64,000 bases of DNA from Panulirus ornatus (GCF_036320965.1 NC_092228.1:19076893-19140892); one strand, 5' to 3'; positions 46,290 to 57,223 are shown, counted from the first letter of the stretch. Made by a program: numbers and translations. Notes: a model not told the origin generated them from the sequence alone.

Positions 46290-47630
46290 GTTTTCATTCA
46301 CTTGTCTTCATTCTCTAGCCATCATGTGTAATGTAATGAAACCACAGTCCCTTAGACCTTTCTGTGGATTCCTTCATTATTTCATATACCTTAGGTCAGT
46401 CCACAGGCATGCATGTTGCTCTCTGTCTACCACACTGCTCCATTTCACTCTATCCTGAGCATACCTTTCACCTTCCTGCATGTACAGGCCCTGAACATGC
46501 AAAATCTTATTCAATCCATTCTTCCATCTCCAATCTGGTCTCCCCATTCTCCTTGTCCCCTCCATTTCAGACACATATATCTTTTTTTTCAACCTCTCCT
46601 TAATAATTCTCCCCATACATTCAAACCCTTTCAGCACACCCTCTTCAAATACCTCAGCCATACTCTCCTTATTACGACACTCATCTCTTACACTATCATT
46701 TCTTAATCAACCCTACTTACACCATAGATTGTCCTCAAACATTTAATTTTCAACAAATCCACTCTCTTCCATTCATTCACATCTATAACCCAAGCCTCAC
46801 ATCCATATAATACCATTAAGACTACTAAACCATTCAACATATCCACTTTCACCCTCCCAGATAGGTACCTTTTTCCACACATTCCTCAATGCTGCCAGGA
46901 CCTTCATCCTCTCATCCACACTATGACTTACCTCAGCTTCCACGGTTCCATTCACTGCCATATCCACTTCCAGGTATCTAAACCAATTCTCTTCCTCTAA
47001 GTTTTCTCCATACAAACTCACCTGACTTTGCACTTTTAAACCTAATAACTTTGTTTCTATTCACATTTACTCTCAACTGCCTTCTTTCACACACTCTCCT
47101 AAACTCAACCATCAGCTTCTGAAGTTTCTCACTTTAATATGCCACCAGTGCCATGTCATTAGCAAACAACAACTGAATCACCTCACAGGCCCTCCTAGCC
47201 AAACACTCTTCATACCTACCCTTGTCTCCAAGACCCTTGCATTTCACCCCCTCATCACTCTGTCCATAAACAGATTAAGCAGCCATAGTCATGCCACAGA
47301 CCCACCTTTACCTAAAACTACTCAATCTCCTTTCTACCTAATCAAAGATATGCCAAACTCTCTTGATAAAAACTCTTTACTGCTTCTAACATCTTTCTTG
47401 CCACACCATACATTCATAACACCTTGCATAAAGCATGTCTTTTCACCCTAACATAAGCTTTCTCTGGATCCATAAATGCCACATACAAATAATTCTGTTT
47501 CTTTAAATATTTCTCATACACACTTCAAAACAAACAACTGATACACGCATCCTTTATCACCCATCCATAATCTGATGCTCTGTGCATATTACCACCCTCT
47601 TAATCACTACTCTTCCATATAAATAAGGAA
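46290..47630 (-). mobile_element. Very old R1-type LINE, 3' half
   Basis: Minus strand: degenerate UTR (CATCATGTGTAATGTAATGA ... CTTAGGTCAGTCCACAGGC), YVSEMEGTRRMGRPDWRWKN (46585-46525), QSVDERMKVLAALRNVWKK (about 46920-46865) and LEVDMAVNGTVEAEVSH. Remnants continue of FANDMALVA (47160), of the NLFMDRV, ECFYQESLAYL and YLYVAFMDPEKAY regions (to about 47500), and of HQIMDG near 47570. Many frameshifts. Confidence 0.75.
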
Positions 47631-47690
47631 AAGTCTGTGGGGCTAACTCACTAAAAAGGGAAACGGCGAACAAAGTATGAAAAAAGGTCC
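47630..47690 (+). mobile_element. Short LINE 3'-end relic, plus strand
   Basis: GGGGCTAACTCACTAAAAAG GGAAACGGCGAACAAAGTAT plus A-run resembles the R1 3' terminus. It sits tail-outward beside the preceding minus-strand copy. Confidence 0.5.
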
Positions 47691-48247
47691 TGAACTTTGT
47701 TTTCCACTTCGCTACGTGTTTTCATTTGACTCACAACTGTACCACATACTTTTCTTTTACACGTGTTAAGAAAGCTGCTTTGCTATGTGCAATGCTGGTG
47801 GTGGCAAAGAGAGAGAGAAAGGGTAAAGATTTAGTCATAATGACCATGGAATGACTTTTGAATGCAGTGTGTCACTATCTTTTTGAGTACAAAAATTTAA
47901 CTGTTTTCTTGAGATTTGACTTAATTACTATGCCTTTTGTACCTATTTATGCATAGATTCATTTACTTATGTTTTACGTATTTATCTTAGGATGAAAAAT
48001 ATTTCCACCTAGGAATGCAACCTGAATCTGTAACAGTGTATCTTACAGGAAGAATGCTTCTGACTTCCTTTTAGGTTTTCTGGCACACATCTCAAACATA
48101 AGAAGAGGACAAACTGTACTAACAGGTTTATCTTCAAATGGGCAGATTTTGCACATATATATACACTCTTAGTATTTTCAAAATTGCCTCCTTAGGAAAT
48201 AAAAATAAAAATATTGCTCATATCATAATAATATACACAAAACTTAC
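47691..48247. other. Intron downstream of DOCK exon e2
   Basis: Nothing recognised before the donor at 48247. Confidence 0.4.
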
Positions 48248-48374
48248 CAGGAATTTGCTAATGCCTTCTCTCGCCCAGTGCCATTTGATACAACCCACTG
48301 TAAGGCCACTTCCTCATGAGCAAGCTTCCTTCCTGCTGGACGTTGAAGTGTTATAAGATTTTCATAGTTACTAC
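48248..48374 (-). CDS. DOCK7: DOCK6/7/8-like GEF, internal exon e2
   Basis: This 127-nt exon encodes SNYENLITLQRPAGRKL and then AHEEVALQWVVSNGTGREKA, ending ALANS plus TG of a split Trp codon. The HEE(L/V)ALQWVV block is a hallmark of the central region of DOCK6/7/8 proteins. The acceptor is TCCAACAG at 48375 and the donor is CTG/GTAAGT at 48247. The phase is GT at the start (completing Gly with e1) and TG at the end (completing Trp with e3). It is separated from e3 by about 6.1 kb of intron filled with R1 copies and repeat D. Confidence 0.92.
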
Positions 48375-48470
48375 CTGTTGGACAAAAAGATACCATGAAT
48401 TCTTTACAAGTCCAGATTATGTCTTCAAATAGATCTAAATGCACTAACATTTATTTATTTCATTTATTTT

Positions 48471-49826
48471 GCTTTGTCGCTATCTCCTGCATTACTGAGG
48501 TAGTGCAAGGAAACAGATGAAAGAATGGCCCAACCCACCCACATACACATGTATATACATACACGTCCACACAAGCAAATATACATACCTATACATCTCA
48601 ACATATACATACATATACACACAGACATATACATATATACACACGTACATAATTCATACTGTCTGCCTTTATTCATTCCCGTCGCCACCTCGCCACACAT
48701 GAAATAACAGCCCCTCCCCCTCATGTGTGCGAGGTAGCGCTAGGAAAAGACAACAAAGGCCACATTCGTTCACACTCAGTCTCTAGCTGTCATGTAATAA
48801 TGCACCGAAACCACAGCTCCCTTTCCACATCCAGGCCTCACACAACTTTCCATGGTTTACCCCAGACACTTCACATGCCCTGGTTCAATCCACTGACAAC
48901 ACGTCGACCCCGGTATACCACATCGTTCCAATTCACTATTCCTTGCACGCCTTTCACCCTCCTGCATGTTCAGGCCCCGATCACACAAAATCTTTTTCAC
49001 TCCATCTTTCCACCTCCAATTTGGTCTCCCACTTCTCCTCGTTCCCTCCACCTCCGACACATATATCCTCCTTGTCAACCTTTCCTCGCCCATTCTCTCC
49101 ATATGACCAAACCATTTCAAAACACCCTCTTCTGCTCTCTCAACCACACTCTTTTTATTACCACACATCTCTCTTACCCTTACATTACTTACTTGATCAA
49201 ACCACCTCACACCACATATTGTCCTCAAACATCTCATTTCCAGCACATCCACCCTCCTCTGCACAACTTTATCCATAGCTCACGCCTCGCAACCATACAA
49301 CATTGTTGGAACCACTATTCCTTCACACATACCCATTTTTGCTTTCCGAGATAATGTTCTCGACTTCCACATATTCTTCAAGGCTCCCAGAATTTTCACC
49401 CCCTCCCCACCCTATGATTCACTTCCGCTTCCATGGTTCCATCCGCTGCCAAATCCACTCCCAGATATCTAAAACACTTTACTTCCTCCAGTTTTTCTCC
49501 ATTCAAACTTACCTCCCAATTGACTTGACCCTCAACCCTACTGTACCTAATAACCTTGCTCTTATTCACATTTACTCTCAACTTTCTTCTTTCACACACT
49601 TTACCAAACTCAGTCACCAGCTTCTGCAGTTTCTCACATGAATCAGCCACCAGCGCTGTATCATCAGCGAACAACAACTGACTCACTTCCCAAGCTCTCT
49701 CATCCACAATAGACTGCATACTTGCCCCTCTTTCCAAAACTCTTGCATTTACCTGCCTAGCAACCCCATCCATAAACAAATTAAACAACCATGGAGACAT
49801 CACACGCCCCTGCCGCAAACCTACTA
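48471..49826 (-). mobile_element. R1-B LINE, 5'-truncated
   Basis: It starts about 95 bp upstream of the e2 acceptor. B-type UTR (48471-48905), C-terminal region 49276-48857, RT part 49818-49396 with FADDTALVAD. A 1-bp deletion in the GRGV..KILG segment near 49405 separates the frames. Truncated at GLRQGRVMSPWLFN. Confidence 0.88.
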
Positions 49827-50516
49827 ATAACTAGCACAAATATAAGAGAGAAAAAGGAAAATAAATTCATGAAGAACATTAAGTGCAAACAAAATTTTTT
49901 TTTCAAATTACATCAAAAGAAGAAATAGAAGGGCCTAATCACAGAATCCTCATCCTCCTCGAAGACTCAGGACGGGCTGTCCAAATGCCTGTGAATGTAA
50001 CCAAGATGAGAAAAGAGGAAAGACAGGCAGTGTGTTTGAGGAAAAGAACTTATGTGTTCTGGCTCTGAGTGAAACAAAGCTCAAGGGTAAATGGGAAGAA
50101 CGGTTTGGAAATGTTTTAGGAGTACATTCAGGGACTGGTGAGAGGACATGTGATAAGGAAGCAGTAACACTACTCCTGAAACAGGATATGTGGAAGTGTG
50201 TGAAAGAATGTAAGGAAGAAATTTCTAGACTGATGTGGGTAAATATGAAATAGATGGGAGAAGAAGGGTGATTATTAGTGTTTATGCACCTGAATATGAC
50301 AAGAAGGATCATAAAAGGCATCTTGGGAGCAGCTGAGTAAGTGTGTCATCAGGAGACCGGATATTAGTGACGGATGATTTAAATGCGAAGGTGAGTAATG
50401 TGGCAGTTGAGGGTATAATTGGGGGCATGGGGTATTCAATATTATGAATGGAAATGGTGAACAGCTTGTGGAGTTGTGTAATAAAAAAGGACTGGTGATT
50501 GGACTACATATCAATT

Positions 50517-53012
50517 TTTTTTTTTCTGTCTCCCACGTTTGCGAGGTAGCGCAAGGAAACAGACGAAAGAAATGGCCCAACCCATCCCTATACACATGTA
50601 TATACATACGTCCACACACGCAAATATACATACCTACACAGCTTTCCATGGTTTACCCCAGACGCTTCACATGCCCCGATTCAATCCACTGACAGCACGT
50701 CAACCCCTGTATACCACATCGCTCCAATTCACTCTATTCCTTGCCCTCCTTTCACCCTCCTGCATGTTCAGGCCCCGATCACACAAAATCTTTTTCACTC
50801 CATCTTTCCACCTCCAATTTGGTCTCCCTCTTCTCCTCGTTCCCTCCACCTCCGACACATATATCCTCTTGGTCAATCTTTCCTCACTCATTCTCTCCAT
50901 GTGCCCAAACCATTTCAAAACACCCTCTTCTGCTCTCTCAACCACACTCTTTTTATTTCCACACATCTCTCTTACCCTTACGTTACTTACTCGATCAAAC
51001 CACCTCACACCACACATTGTCCTCAAACATCTCATTTCCAGCACATCCATCCTCCTCCACACAACTCTATCCATAGCCCACGCCTCGCATCCATACAACA
51101 TTGTTGGAACCACTATTCCTTCAAACATACCCATTTTTGCTTTCCGAGATAATGTTCTCGACTTCCACACATTCTTCAAGGCTCCTAGAATTTTCGCCCC
51201 CTCCCCCACCCTATGATCCACTTCCGCTTCCATGGTTCCATCCACTGCCAGATCCACTCCCAGATATCTAAAACACTTCACTTCCTCCAGTTTTTCTCCA
51301 TTCAAACTCACCTCCCAATTGACTTGACCCTCAACCCTACTGTACCTAATAACCTTGCTCTTATTCACATTTACTCTTAACTTTCTTCTTTCACACACTT
51401 TACCAAACTCAGTCACCAGCTTCTGCAGTTTCTCACATGAATCAGCCACCAGCGCTGTATCATCAGCGAACAACTGACTCACTTCCCAAGCTCTCTCATC
51501 CCCAACAGATTTCATACTTGCCCCTCTTTCCAAAACTCTTCCATTCACCTCCCTAACAACCCCATCCATAAACAAATTAAACAACCATGGAGACATCACA
51601 CACCCCTGCCGCAAACCTACATTCACTGAGAACCAATCACTTTCCTCTCTTCCTACACGTACACATGCCTTACATCCTCGATAAAAACTTTTCACTGCTT
51701 CTAACAACTTGCCTCCCACACCATATATTCTTAATACCTTCCACAGAGCATCTCTATCAACTCTATCATATGCCTTCTCCAGATCCATAAATGCTACATA
51801 CAAATCCATTTGCTTTTCTAAGTATTTCTCACATACATTCTTCAAAGCAAACACCTGATCCACACATCCTCTACCACTTCTGAAACCACACTGCTCTTCC
51901 CCAATCTGATGCTCTGTACATGCCTTCACCCTCTCAATCAATACCCTCCCATATAATTTACCAGGAATACTCAACAAACTTATACCTCTGTAATTTGAGC
52001 ACTCACTCTTATCCCCTTTGCCTTTGTACAATGGCACTATGCACGCATTCCGCCAATCCTCAGGCACCTCACCATGAGTCATACATACATTAAATAACCT
52101 TACCAACCAGTCAACAATACAGTCACCCCCTTTTTTAATAAATTCCACTGCAATACCATCCAAACCTGCTGCCTTGCCGGCTTTCATCTTCCGCAAAGCT
52201 TTTACTACCTCTTCTCTGTTTACCAAATAATTTTCCCTAACCCTCTCACTTTGCACACCACCTCGACCAAAACACCCTATATCTGCCACTCTATCATCAA
52301 ACACATTCAACAAACCTTCAAAATACTCACTCCATCTCCTTCTCACATCACCACTACTTGTTATCACCTCCCCATTTGTGCCCTTCACTGAAGTTCCCAT
52401 TTGCTCCCTTGTCTTAAGCACTTTATTTACCTCCTTCCAGAACATCTTTTTATTCTCCCTAAAATTTAATGATACTCTCTCACCCCAACTCTCATTTGCC
52501 CTTTTTTTCACCTCTTGCACCTTTCTCTTGACCTCCTGTCTCTTTCTTTTATACGTCTCCCACTCAACTGCATTTTTTCCCTGCAAAAATCGTCCAAATG
52601 CCTCTCTCTTCTCTTTCACTAATACTCTTACTTCTTCATCCCACCACTCACTACCCTTTCTAATCAACCCACCTCCCACTCTTCTCATGCCACAAGCATC
52701 TTTTGCGCAATCCATCACTGATTCCCTAAATACATCCCATTCCTCCCCCACTCCCCTTACTTCCATTGTTCTCACCTTTTTCCATTCTGTACTCAGTCTC
52801 TCCTGGTACTTCCTCACACAAGTCTCCTTCCCAAGCTCACTTACTCTCACCACCCTCTTCACCCCAACATTCACTCTTTTTTCTGAAAACCCATACAAAT
52901 CTTCACCTTAGCCTCCACAAGATAATGATCAGACACCCTCCAGTTGCACCTCTCAGCACATTAACATCCAAAAGTCTCTCTTTCGCGCGCCTGTCAATTA
53001 ACACGTAATCCA
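50517..53012 (-). mobile_element. R1-A LINE copy H, clean insertion with 9-bp TSD
   Basis: Flanked by ATATCAATT at 50508-50516 and 53013-53021, and inserted in the opposite direction into an older endonuclease region. The 3' end on the plus strand is a T-run joined to CTGTCTCCCACG (the last ~10 bp of the usual terminus are missing). It is 5'-truncated at LDYVLIDRRAK. It contains the longest uninterrupted RT frame in the window. Confidence 0.93.
50700..52898 (-). CDS. R1 reverse transcriptase, longest intact frame (732 codons)
   Basis: Open from just after the endonuclease to the normal stop (VVYRG). It contains the linker (SEWWDEEVRVLVKEKREAFG..), GLDGIAVEFIKKGGD, NYRGISLLSIPGKLYGRVLI, VAFMDLEKAYDRVDRDALW, GLRQGCVMSPWLFNLFMDG, FADDTALVADSCEKLQKLV, FRYLGVDLAVDGTM and the full C-terminal region. 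One codon is lost before the catalytic motif (SQLFADD instead of SQLLFADD). A 1-bp deletion at its start (GGTTTTCAGAAAAAAGAG) cuts it from what is left of the endonuclease. It could encode an RT-only protein if transcribed; expression is unknown. Confidence 0.85.
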   Translation of the reverse strand: MYGFSEKRVNVGVKRVVRVSELGKETCVRKYQERLSTEWKKVRTMEVRGVGEEWDVFRESVMDCAKDACGMRRVGGGLIRKGSEWWDEEVRVLVKEKREAFGRFLQGKNAVEWETYKRKRQEVKRKVQEVKKRANESWGERVSLNFRENKKMFWKEVNKVLKTREQMGTSVKGTNGEVITSSGDVRRRWSEYFEGLLNVFDDRVADIGCFGRGGVQSERVRENYLVNREEVVKALRKMKAGKAAGLDGIAVEFIKKGGDCIVDWLVRLFNVCMTHGEVPEDWRNACIVPLYKGKGDKSECSNYRGISLLSIPGKLYGRVLIERVKACTEHQIGEEQCGFRSGRGCVDQVFALKNVCEKYLEKQMDLYVAFMDLEKAYDRVDRDALWKVLRIYGVGGKLLEAVKSFYRGCKACVRVGREESDWFSVNVGLRQGCVMSPWLFNLFMDGVVREVNGRVLERGASMKSVGDERAWEVSQLFADDTALVADSCEKLQKLVTEFGKVCERRKLRVNVNKSKVIRYSRVEGQVNWEVSLNGEKLEEVKCFRYLGVDLAVDGTMEAEVDHRVGEGAKILGALKNVWKSRTLSRKAKMGMFEGIVVPTMLYGCEAWAMDRVVWRRMDVLEMRCLRTMCGVRWFDRVSNVRVREMCGNKKSVVERAEEGVLKWFGHMERMSEERLTKRIYVSEVEGTRRRGRPNWRWKDGVKKILCDRGLNMQEGERRARNRVNWSDVVYRG

Positions 53013-53115
53013 ATATCAATTAATAGGTATGTAAAAATGAGGCTAATGGATGTAAATGTGCTGAAATGTGCATGTTTATCAACATGCTCGTTGATTTGGC
53101 TGGTGTTAAGAGAGT

Positions 53116-53793
53116 GGAGTTGTGATGATTCAGAAAAGTCAAATTCTTATTTACAAATGCAGATGCCTCTATTATACATCTTTTTCCACTACTCTAAGTT
53201 AGATTATCATAATTCACAGTCAAGTGGTGATGGTGGCCACAGCATATGAATCTCTTGGTCAGTGTTTTGTGGGCAACCTCCCACTCCTGTCTAAAGAGGA
53301 CTCTCACAGCATCCTCAGCCCAGAGTTTACATATGATATTGGCATACTTGCAAAGAGGCAAGAGAAGGAGGAGCATAACCCAATGACAAAGCAGAAGAGT
53401 GAAATGAAAATTGTTAACCTTCCCTTGTCCATCAGGCAAATGAATGAAGCAAAAAACTTGCCATGGAGAAAGATCCTGGCATGGAAAGGTTAATGGGAGT
53501 GATGGACAACATCCAGCTATACAGCACTACTTACACCAGACTCCTAGACAAGGCCTTGGCATGATAGAAGCATAGGATGACCACCTCATAGCTGCACTCT
53601 GGCAAAGGTTAGTAAGATTTTTATAGAGTTTTGCAATTAATGAATATTGATGGAAGAAATATCTGATAAAAAAATGGAAAAATTTGCCTGAATTAAACTC
53701 TCCATCTTAATATATTATGTACACATGTAGATGGTCTAGAAATTAAAAAAAATAATGAAATCCTTGGACTAAATTTGCTTTTCTTTACTGCAG
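53116..53793. other. Intron with an unassigned ORF (53224-53493, plus)
   Basis: The 89-codon plus-strand ORF (SLGQCFVGNLPLLSKEDS.. / MTKQKSEMKIVNLPLS) has charged, protein-like composition but no family I recognise. It may be a decayed transposon or processed gene. Confidence 0.3.
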
Positions 53794-53918
53794 TTGCCAC
53801 AGCGCAAGCTGGTGCTGCAACTAGTGGTGCTGCTAAGTCCAGTGAAGCTGCATCTCCAATGTTCAGTGCATTCAACTCAGCAAGTGATGGTGCTTTGAAT
53901 TATGTGAAATCAAAATTT
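53794..53918 (+). CDS. Candidate orphan exon on the plus strand
   Basis: The acceptor CTTTACTGCAG and donor TTT/GTAAGA enclose 125 nt with one good frame (ATAQAGAATSGAAKSSEAAS then PMFSAFNSASDGALNYVKSK). It is Ala/Ser-rich and its orientation is opposite to the DOCK gene. A second acceptor (TTTCTGCAG, about 53985) follows. It leads into sequence that reads GPAVAGGGDYGTGDGAAAGE in one frame, after a stop, and a hydrophobic run in another. It may be a fragment of a duplicated or nested gene. Product not recognised. Confidence 0.3.
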
Positions 53919-54771
53919 GTAAGATGTGCCAGATAAAAAAAAAGAATGAAAATGTTCGACAAATTGTCTGCCATGCTTTCTGCAGATAGCTCTGGGTGAC
54001 CTGGTCCTGCTGTTGCTGGTGGTGGTGATTATGGTACTGGTGATGGTGCTGCTGCTGGTGAGTCGTTACTCTTCTTCTCCCATGGAGTTTCGTGGATTCA
54101 GCCTATCAGATAGGGGTGTGTGCGGTGCTGAGAAGCTACTGTTTACTGTACCTTCTTGTAAGTTTAATTTGTGATACTTACATAAGTGTCTACATTTCAA
54201 CAGGTGAGTGTTAAGTGAATTAACATATTGCCAAGTAATATCTAGTGAACAAACAAAAAAAGTCTTTTGTGTAAAAAAAATTCAGCTTAGCATAAAATAA
54301 TTCTATTCCCTATTTACAGCAGTAAAAGAATTTTGCATGTCTTAACAACACCATGGACCACCGGCCAACCATCACTCGCATCCACTGTCAGACTCATGAG
54401 CCTATCTCTATCAAATGTTGACATATCAATGTCACTCAGAGGATCATTATGCGAATGGAAGGAACTATAAATGTAATACAAAACTACATTTTGTACAGTA
54501 ACTATATGATACTGTAATTGTTGATAAAATATGTTAGATGTTCAGTGTTTATCAAAGCAGTTTTGGAACATTTTACACAACTTTTGGACCCTGGAACCTA
54601 AATAATTCCTTCCTTTTATATCAAACTAGAATTTACAGTTTTATAATTTGAGGAGGCTTTGGCACCAAACCTAAAAATTATGGCAATTCCTCTACAATAT
54701 CAACATGCAGTTCAATCAAAATATGGTGAACTTCCTAAGCAACACCCTTTACCTTCTTGTAGTCTAATAAT
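53919..54771. other. Intron, nothing firm
   Basis: Includes the CTG/GGT-rich stretch 53995-54062 described with the candidate exon. Nothing else recognised. Confidence 0.35.
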
Positions 54772-55372
54772 CTATCTGCCTCTGACACCTGTTCCATTCT
54801 GGAACTCCCTCAAGGGGGTGGTGACGAAAATAGTCTCCAGAACTAGTAAACACCAGTACCACTTCTTAGCCTTAAGTGACTCACCCTTAACAGGCCAATG
54901 GCAGAGGGCAGGTCTAGCACAGTGTTTGCAGAGACTCCTACCTAATGTTCCTACTGACTACTTCTACCTAATGCTCCTGTCTAATGTTCTTACCTACTAC
55001 TTCTATCTAACATTTCTAAAAATGCTACTAACTACTACTACTATCTTTTTCTCCAACCATTCTGCCAAAAGGCAGTGCTAACACATAGTGCTCACACGAA
55101 AGGCTAGAATACAACACCACAAGAAAAGCTAAACTTACAATAAATGAGCTGCATGAGTTAAGTATTGTCAAGTGTTATGTGTGACAGGGAGAGATTGTAT
55201 GTTTGAGGACAGAATGCCAGTATTCTACATGTGGGTGAGGCAGAAAGAAAAGATGCCTACCTGGGTCAGGGAAGTTTAACATGACAACCACTGAAATGTT
55301 GGCTCACTATGCAGCCATCACTAACCCTCCTGATACACAGACAGGTAGCAGTGGTAATATAACTCCCTGATC
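54772..55372 (-). mobile_element. Repeat D (copy 4), near complete
   Basis: Plus strand: CTATCTGCCTCTGACACCTG (the sense 3' end), GGAACTCCCTCAAGGGGG, TTAACAGGCCAATGGCAGAGG, the CCTACTACTTCTA minisatellite (54948-55045), AAGGCAGTGCTAACACATAG, GAGAGATTGTATGTTTG and AGCTACC-type block GATGCCTACCTGGGTCAGGG. It ends GGCTCACTATGCAGCCATCA...AATATAACTCCCTGA. About 600 bp, matching copy 1 along its length. Confidence 0.75.
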
Positions 55373-55801
55373 ATTTGCTACCTATCAACTATTAGCTACT
55401 ATCTAATAATCTTTGTAATCAAAACCTTGAAAACATGAATTAAGAGGATCAACTGGTTCCATGTATCAAACTTAGGAAAAGGAAATGTTATGATGAAGTC
55501 TTAAAGGATCTAACATGGTCAAGTTACACATTCAACCTGCAAACTGGCACTTAAATGATGGCTTCCTGATAGTCAGGCATTTGCCATTTGTAATCATGAC
55601 ATGAACAACTTAGCCAGACTTCAGGCTCACAGAGGGTAAAGTATACAAACAATTGTGAATAAGATGTGAGTTTGCTGAATATAGTTCAAGGTCTGCATAA
55701 AATACTCTTGATTTCTTTCACTGCATATAATGAACTGAAGAAATATATTGCTAAAGTTAAAGAAAACAGTTAGATACAAAAAGTTAAAATAACAGCCTTA
55801 C
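55373..55801. other. Intron between microexon and exon e2
   Basis: No repeat or coding signature recognised up to the microexon donor. Confidence 0.4.
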
Positions 55802-55831
55802 CTTTTATATCCAAATGATCCTCATCATTTT
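55802..55831 (-). CDS. DOCK7: Candidate 30-nt cassette microexon of the DOCK-like gene
   Basis: On the minus strand a pyrimidine-rich acceptor (CTTTTACTAG) is followed by exactly 30 nt and a strong donor (GTAAGG). Read in the phase left by e1, it adds ten residues (ENDEDHLDIK) and returns to the same phase, so e1-microexon-e2 and e1-e2 are both in frame. The peptide is acidic and would fall in the variable serine-rich linker, where DOCK6/7/8 proteins are known to be alternatively spliced. That it is really spliced in is inference from the splice-site pair, the length (a multiple of three) and the open phase. Confidence 0.5.
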
Positions 55832-56080
55832 CTAGTAAAAGACAGACATGCACAGGAGTAAAGGAGAGAATGCTTGTTTTAAATGATCAGAAGTATACAC
55901 ACACACACTATGAAGAAAAAATTACTGCCAGTGCTAATGATATTTCTTAATATGAGCTCTAAATCAGTTGACAAAATGCAGGGAACTATTCCTCAAATGT
56001 ATGACTGACCATATGATCACAAAGATAATTGCAACAAAAGTTGGCAAATTCTATCAATAAGCTACACATTACAGTCGCAC

Positions 56081-56175
56081 CTGTTCTCATCGAGTTAGTT
56101 CTGTCTAATCCACGAGCAAAGATTCCCCCAACTTCTGCATCTGCATCAATCCCAAGGTCTGGATTGCTGCTACTT
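56081..56175 (-). CDS. DOCK7: DOCK6/7/8-like GEF, internal exon e1 (most 5' exon in window)
   Basis: This 95-nt exon encodes a serine-rich linker (SSSNPDLGIDADAEVGG, then FARGLDRTNSMRT). Known vertebrate DOCK7 has a similar SNSNPD...GLDRSNS linker just before the conserved central helical region. The acceptor is TTCTACAG at 56176 and the donor is ACAG/GTGCGA at 56080. The exon starts with the last base of a codon and ends with the first base of one. Its end phase fits exon e2 directly (G + GT = Gly) and also fits the microexon at 55802-55831. The other two frames are closed or do not resemble DOCK. Upstream exons must lie beyond 64000, because I found none between here and the window end. The family activates Rac/Cdc42 GTPases at the membrane through a distant DHR-2 domain that is not in this window. 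Confidence 0.8.
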
Positions 56176-56270
56176 CTGTAGAAGTAAAAGATTAATGGTA
56201 CATGAATAAGAACTATTTGATATATCATTAGAAATAAGTGACCCTTGCACATATCTCTACTTATTCTGTA

Positions 56271-56536
56271 CAGATGCTCCTCGACTTACGATTGTGTTAT
56301 GATCCAATAAACCCATCGTAAGTCAAAAATACATCAAATACATTTAATACTGTAATCTAACCAACTGAACATCACAGATTAGCCTGGCCTACTTTAAACA
56401 TTCCCAGAACACTTACATTAGCTTACAGTCAGACAAAATCATCTAACACAAAGCCTATTTTATAATAAAGAGCTGAATATCTTACCATCATAGTCGAAAA
56501 ATCATAAGTCGAATCATTGTAAGTTGGGGTCATCTG
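56271..56536. mobile_element. TIR MITE with TA target duplication
   Basis: The left end CAGATGCTCCTCGACTTACG and the reverse complement of the right end, CAGATGACCCCAACTTACAA, are imperfect inverted repeats flanked by TA (56269-70, 56537-38). Sub-terminal repeats of CGTAAGTC / ATAAGTCGAA also occur. 266 bp, no ORF. Ends of the CAG..TCGACTTACGAT type are typical of pogo/Tigger-like MITEs. Confidence 0.75.
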
Positions 56537-56905
56537 TATATCATAATTCAATCTATTTCCAGTTCCACAGGTGTAGCAGATGCAAACAGCCACTCAATTT
56601 ATTCATCCACATCCTAAACCACTGTTTATGGTGCTGAGGTGAAAAACGATTTCAAGCTGACATAACTCATTCATACTTTTCATTTGTGTACACACCCAAT
56701 TTGTCGACAGGGATTCAATTAACCGCTAACATCTCTACCATCCAATACGAAATAATGTCCATACATGTCAAAAGTAATTCCCCTTGCATCCTCACGTGAA
56801 AAATCTAACCAACTTAATCAACTTATCATTTTCATCAATCCACCTCTTTCATAGCATATCATTTTTCCTTGCATCTCTGCCTATATCATACATATTTTTG
56901 ACTAT
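56537..56905. other. Intron, nothing recognised
   Basis: No repeat or coding signature found before the first target-site repeat. Confidence 0.4.
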
Positions 56906-57061
56906 AACATCTTAATGGATTTTCATTCATGCATTTTTCCTATGATTTTTTCTGATCAATTCTCTGTCACCAACAATAATCGTTATATTCTCCTACATTA
57001 CATATGTTACCTACAGCTCATATTTTCAACCTATTCAAACAAAAATAAGTGCAGGAAACAG
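56906..57061 (+). repeat. 156-bp direct repeat, left copy (target-site duplication 1)
   Basis: Begins AACATCTTAATGGATTTTC and ends GTGCAGGAAACAG. It matches 61613-61768 over the same 156 bp with only a few substitutions. Confidence 0.9.
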
Positions 57062-57148
57062 GGGGATGGGCCATTTCTTTCGTCTGTTTCCTTGCGCTAC
57101 CTCGCAAACGCGGGAGACAGCGACAAAGTATAATAAAAAAAAATAATA
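57062..57148 (+). mobile_element. Very short R1-A 3'-end insertion
   Basis: Only the last ~65 bp of the UTR (GGGCCATTTCTTTCGTCTG ... GCGACAAAGTAT) plus an A/T-rich tail, placed exactly between two copies of the 156-bp repeat start. Confidence 0.9.
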
Positions 57149-57223
57149 AACATCTTAATGGATTTTCATTCATGCATTTTTCTTATGATTTTTTCTGATC
57201 AATGCTCTGTCACCAACAATAAT
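57149..57223 (+). repeat. 75-bp direct repeat (target-site duplication 2)
   Basis: The first 75 bp of the 156-bp repeat, ending CACCAACAATAAT. Its partner is 61613-61687. Confidence 0.9.

Larger units (their letters stand above)
49930..53115 (+). mobile_element. Old R1-type endonuclease region, split by copy H
   Basis: The left part (49945-50516) reads PPRRLRTGCPNACECNQDEK-like sequence, CVLALSETKLKGKWEERFGN, YAPEYDKKDHKRH, TDDLNAKVSNVAVEGI and NGNGEQLVELCNKKGLVIGL. The right part (53013-53115) resumes INRYVKMRLMDVNVLKCA, matching (D)RRAKERLLDVNVLRGA. The catalytic Asp of GDLNAKV is preserved but the frame is shifted several times. Confidence 0.75.
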
